From the NCBI GenBank assembly GCA_947178685.1, contig CAMWZE010000072.1, positions 1 to 7,314 on the forward strand: a DNA stretch of 7,314 bases, read 5' to 3'. Source of the stretch: an uncultured Porphyromonadaceae bacterium. Its GTDB lineage: Bacteria > Bacteroidota > Bacteroidia > Bacteroidales > Muribaculaceae. The notes under the pieces are model-generated. The model was not told where the DNA came from. It did no database searches and saw only the letters and a list, made by a program, of their open reading frames with translations. The translations under genes and the position numbers were made by a program. Below, piece by piece: positions 7,164 through 7,314 of the stretch. Positions within the stretch are counted from its first letter, which is position 1; every line of letters starts with the position of its first letter.

Positions 7164-7252
7164 CATTATTGACAGAAATCCTACCTTATGTATGATTACC
7201 ATACCGGCCGATATGGCAAATTATTTTCTTAAATTTAACATTGCAAGAGTGT

Positions 7253-7286
7253 AATTTTAACAATTAAAACGACGCTTGTTAAAATT
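7253..7286. repeat. 11-bp inverted repeat upstream of the right-edge promoter
   Basis: AATTTTAACAA at 7253-7263 is perfectly complementary to TTGTTAAAATT at 7276-7286, with a 12-bp spacer. Arm centres are 23 bp apart, about two helical turns, which suits a dimeric regulator. The right arm ends 7 bp before the -7 element at 7294, so a bound protein would cover the -33 region. The repeat is directly visible; a role as operator is inferred. Confidence 0.6.
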
Positions 7287-7301
7287 TTATTATTAATTTT
7301 G
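7276..7301 (+). promoter_or_regulatory. Likely promoter for a gene beyond the right edge
   Basis: TAATTTTG at 7294-7301 matches the Bacteroidota -7 consensus TAnnTTTG. A TTG at 7276-7278 could serve as the upstream element, but its 15-bp spacing is shorter than the usual 19-21. Transcription would begin near 7308 and leave the window. The region after the mfd terminator (7164-7314) holds no open frame longer than about 20 codons. Confidence 0.4.
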
Positions 7302-7314
7302 CAATATATATGCG

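Noticed and set aside
7169..7196. TTGACA-N16-TATGAT resembling an E. coli sigma-70 promoter
   Set aside because: Bacteroidota primary sigma factor uses a different consensus (TTTG/TAnnTTTG), and a Bacteroidota-type -7 element lies about 100 bp further on.
7192..7254. Small open frame of 20 codons after the terminator
   Set aside because: It is too short and has no supporting motif or ribosome site; it is expected by chance.

Overview
The window reads as a housekeeping stretch of a Bacteroidota chromosome, most likely order Bacteroidales and possibly near Muribaculaceae (the family-level guess is weak). The evidence is Bacteroides-type -7 motifs (TAnnTTTG) in the AT-rich gaps, no clear Shine-Dalgarno sequence before any of the three genes, frequent ATA isoleucine codons, and protein motifs that match Bacteroidales versions of the three families. 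All three genes lie on the + strand. No mobile element, CRISPR array, RNA gene or obvious defence system is visible.

Layout: positions 1-291 are an AT-rich non-coding region. It holds two overlapping, oppositely oriented -7-like motifs, a 10-bp inverted repeat, a perfect 12-bp tandem repeat and an extra copy of GTGACACAT just before the first gene. Positions 292-1881 encode NadB (L-aspartate oxidase), the first step of de novo NAD synthesis. A 136-bp gap with only weak promoter candidates follows. Positions 2018-3748 encode a secreted PDZ/S41 carboxyl-terminal processing protease with an intact Ser/Lys catalytic pair. Positions 3745-7098 encode Mfd, the transcription-repair coupling factor. 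A strong hairpin follows at 7122-7163. The last 150 bp are an AT-rich promoter region for a gene beyond the right edge, with an 11-bp inverted repeat.

The main annotation point is the start of mfd. The first ATG/GTG/TTG in frame is GTG 3916, but the 57 codons upstream of it read as the conserved Mfd N-terminus (beginning NLQEAATLF...). No standard start codon exists between the in-frame stop at 3730-3732 and 3916. The best start is CTG 3745, inside a CTGA that overlaps the protease stop by 4 nt, exactly where ATGA overlaps usually occur. A strong terminator-like hairpin lies inside this N-terminal coding segment (3853-3878). Together these suggest that mfd is expressed from the protease transcript by translational coupling and at low level. 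That is inference, and a sequencing error or strain-specific start mutation is an alternative.

NadB is metabolically unrelated to the two genes after it. The protease and mfd appear to form a two-gene operon by overlap rather than by shared function. I see no convincing previously undescribed system; the points of interest are regulatory and concern start codons.
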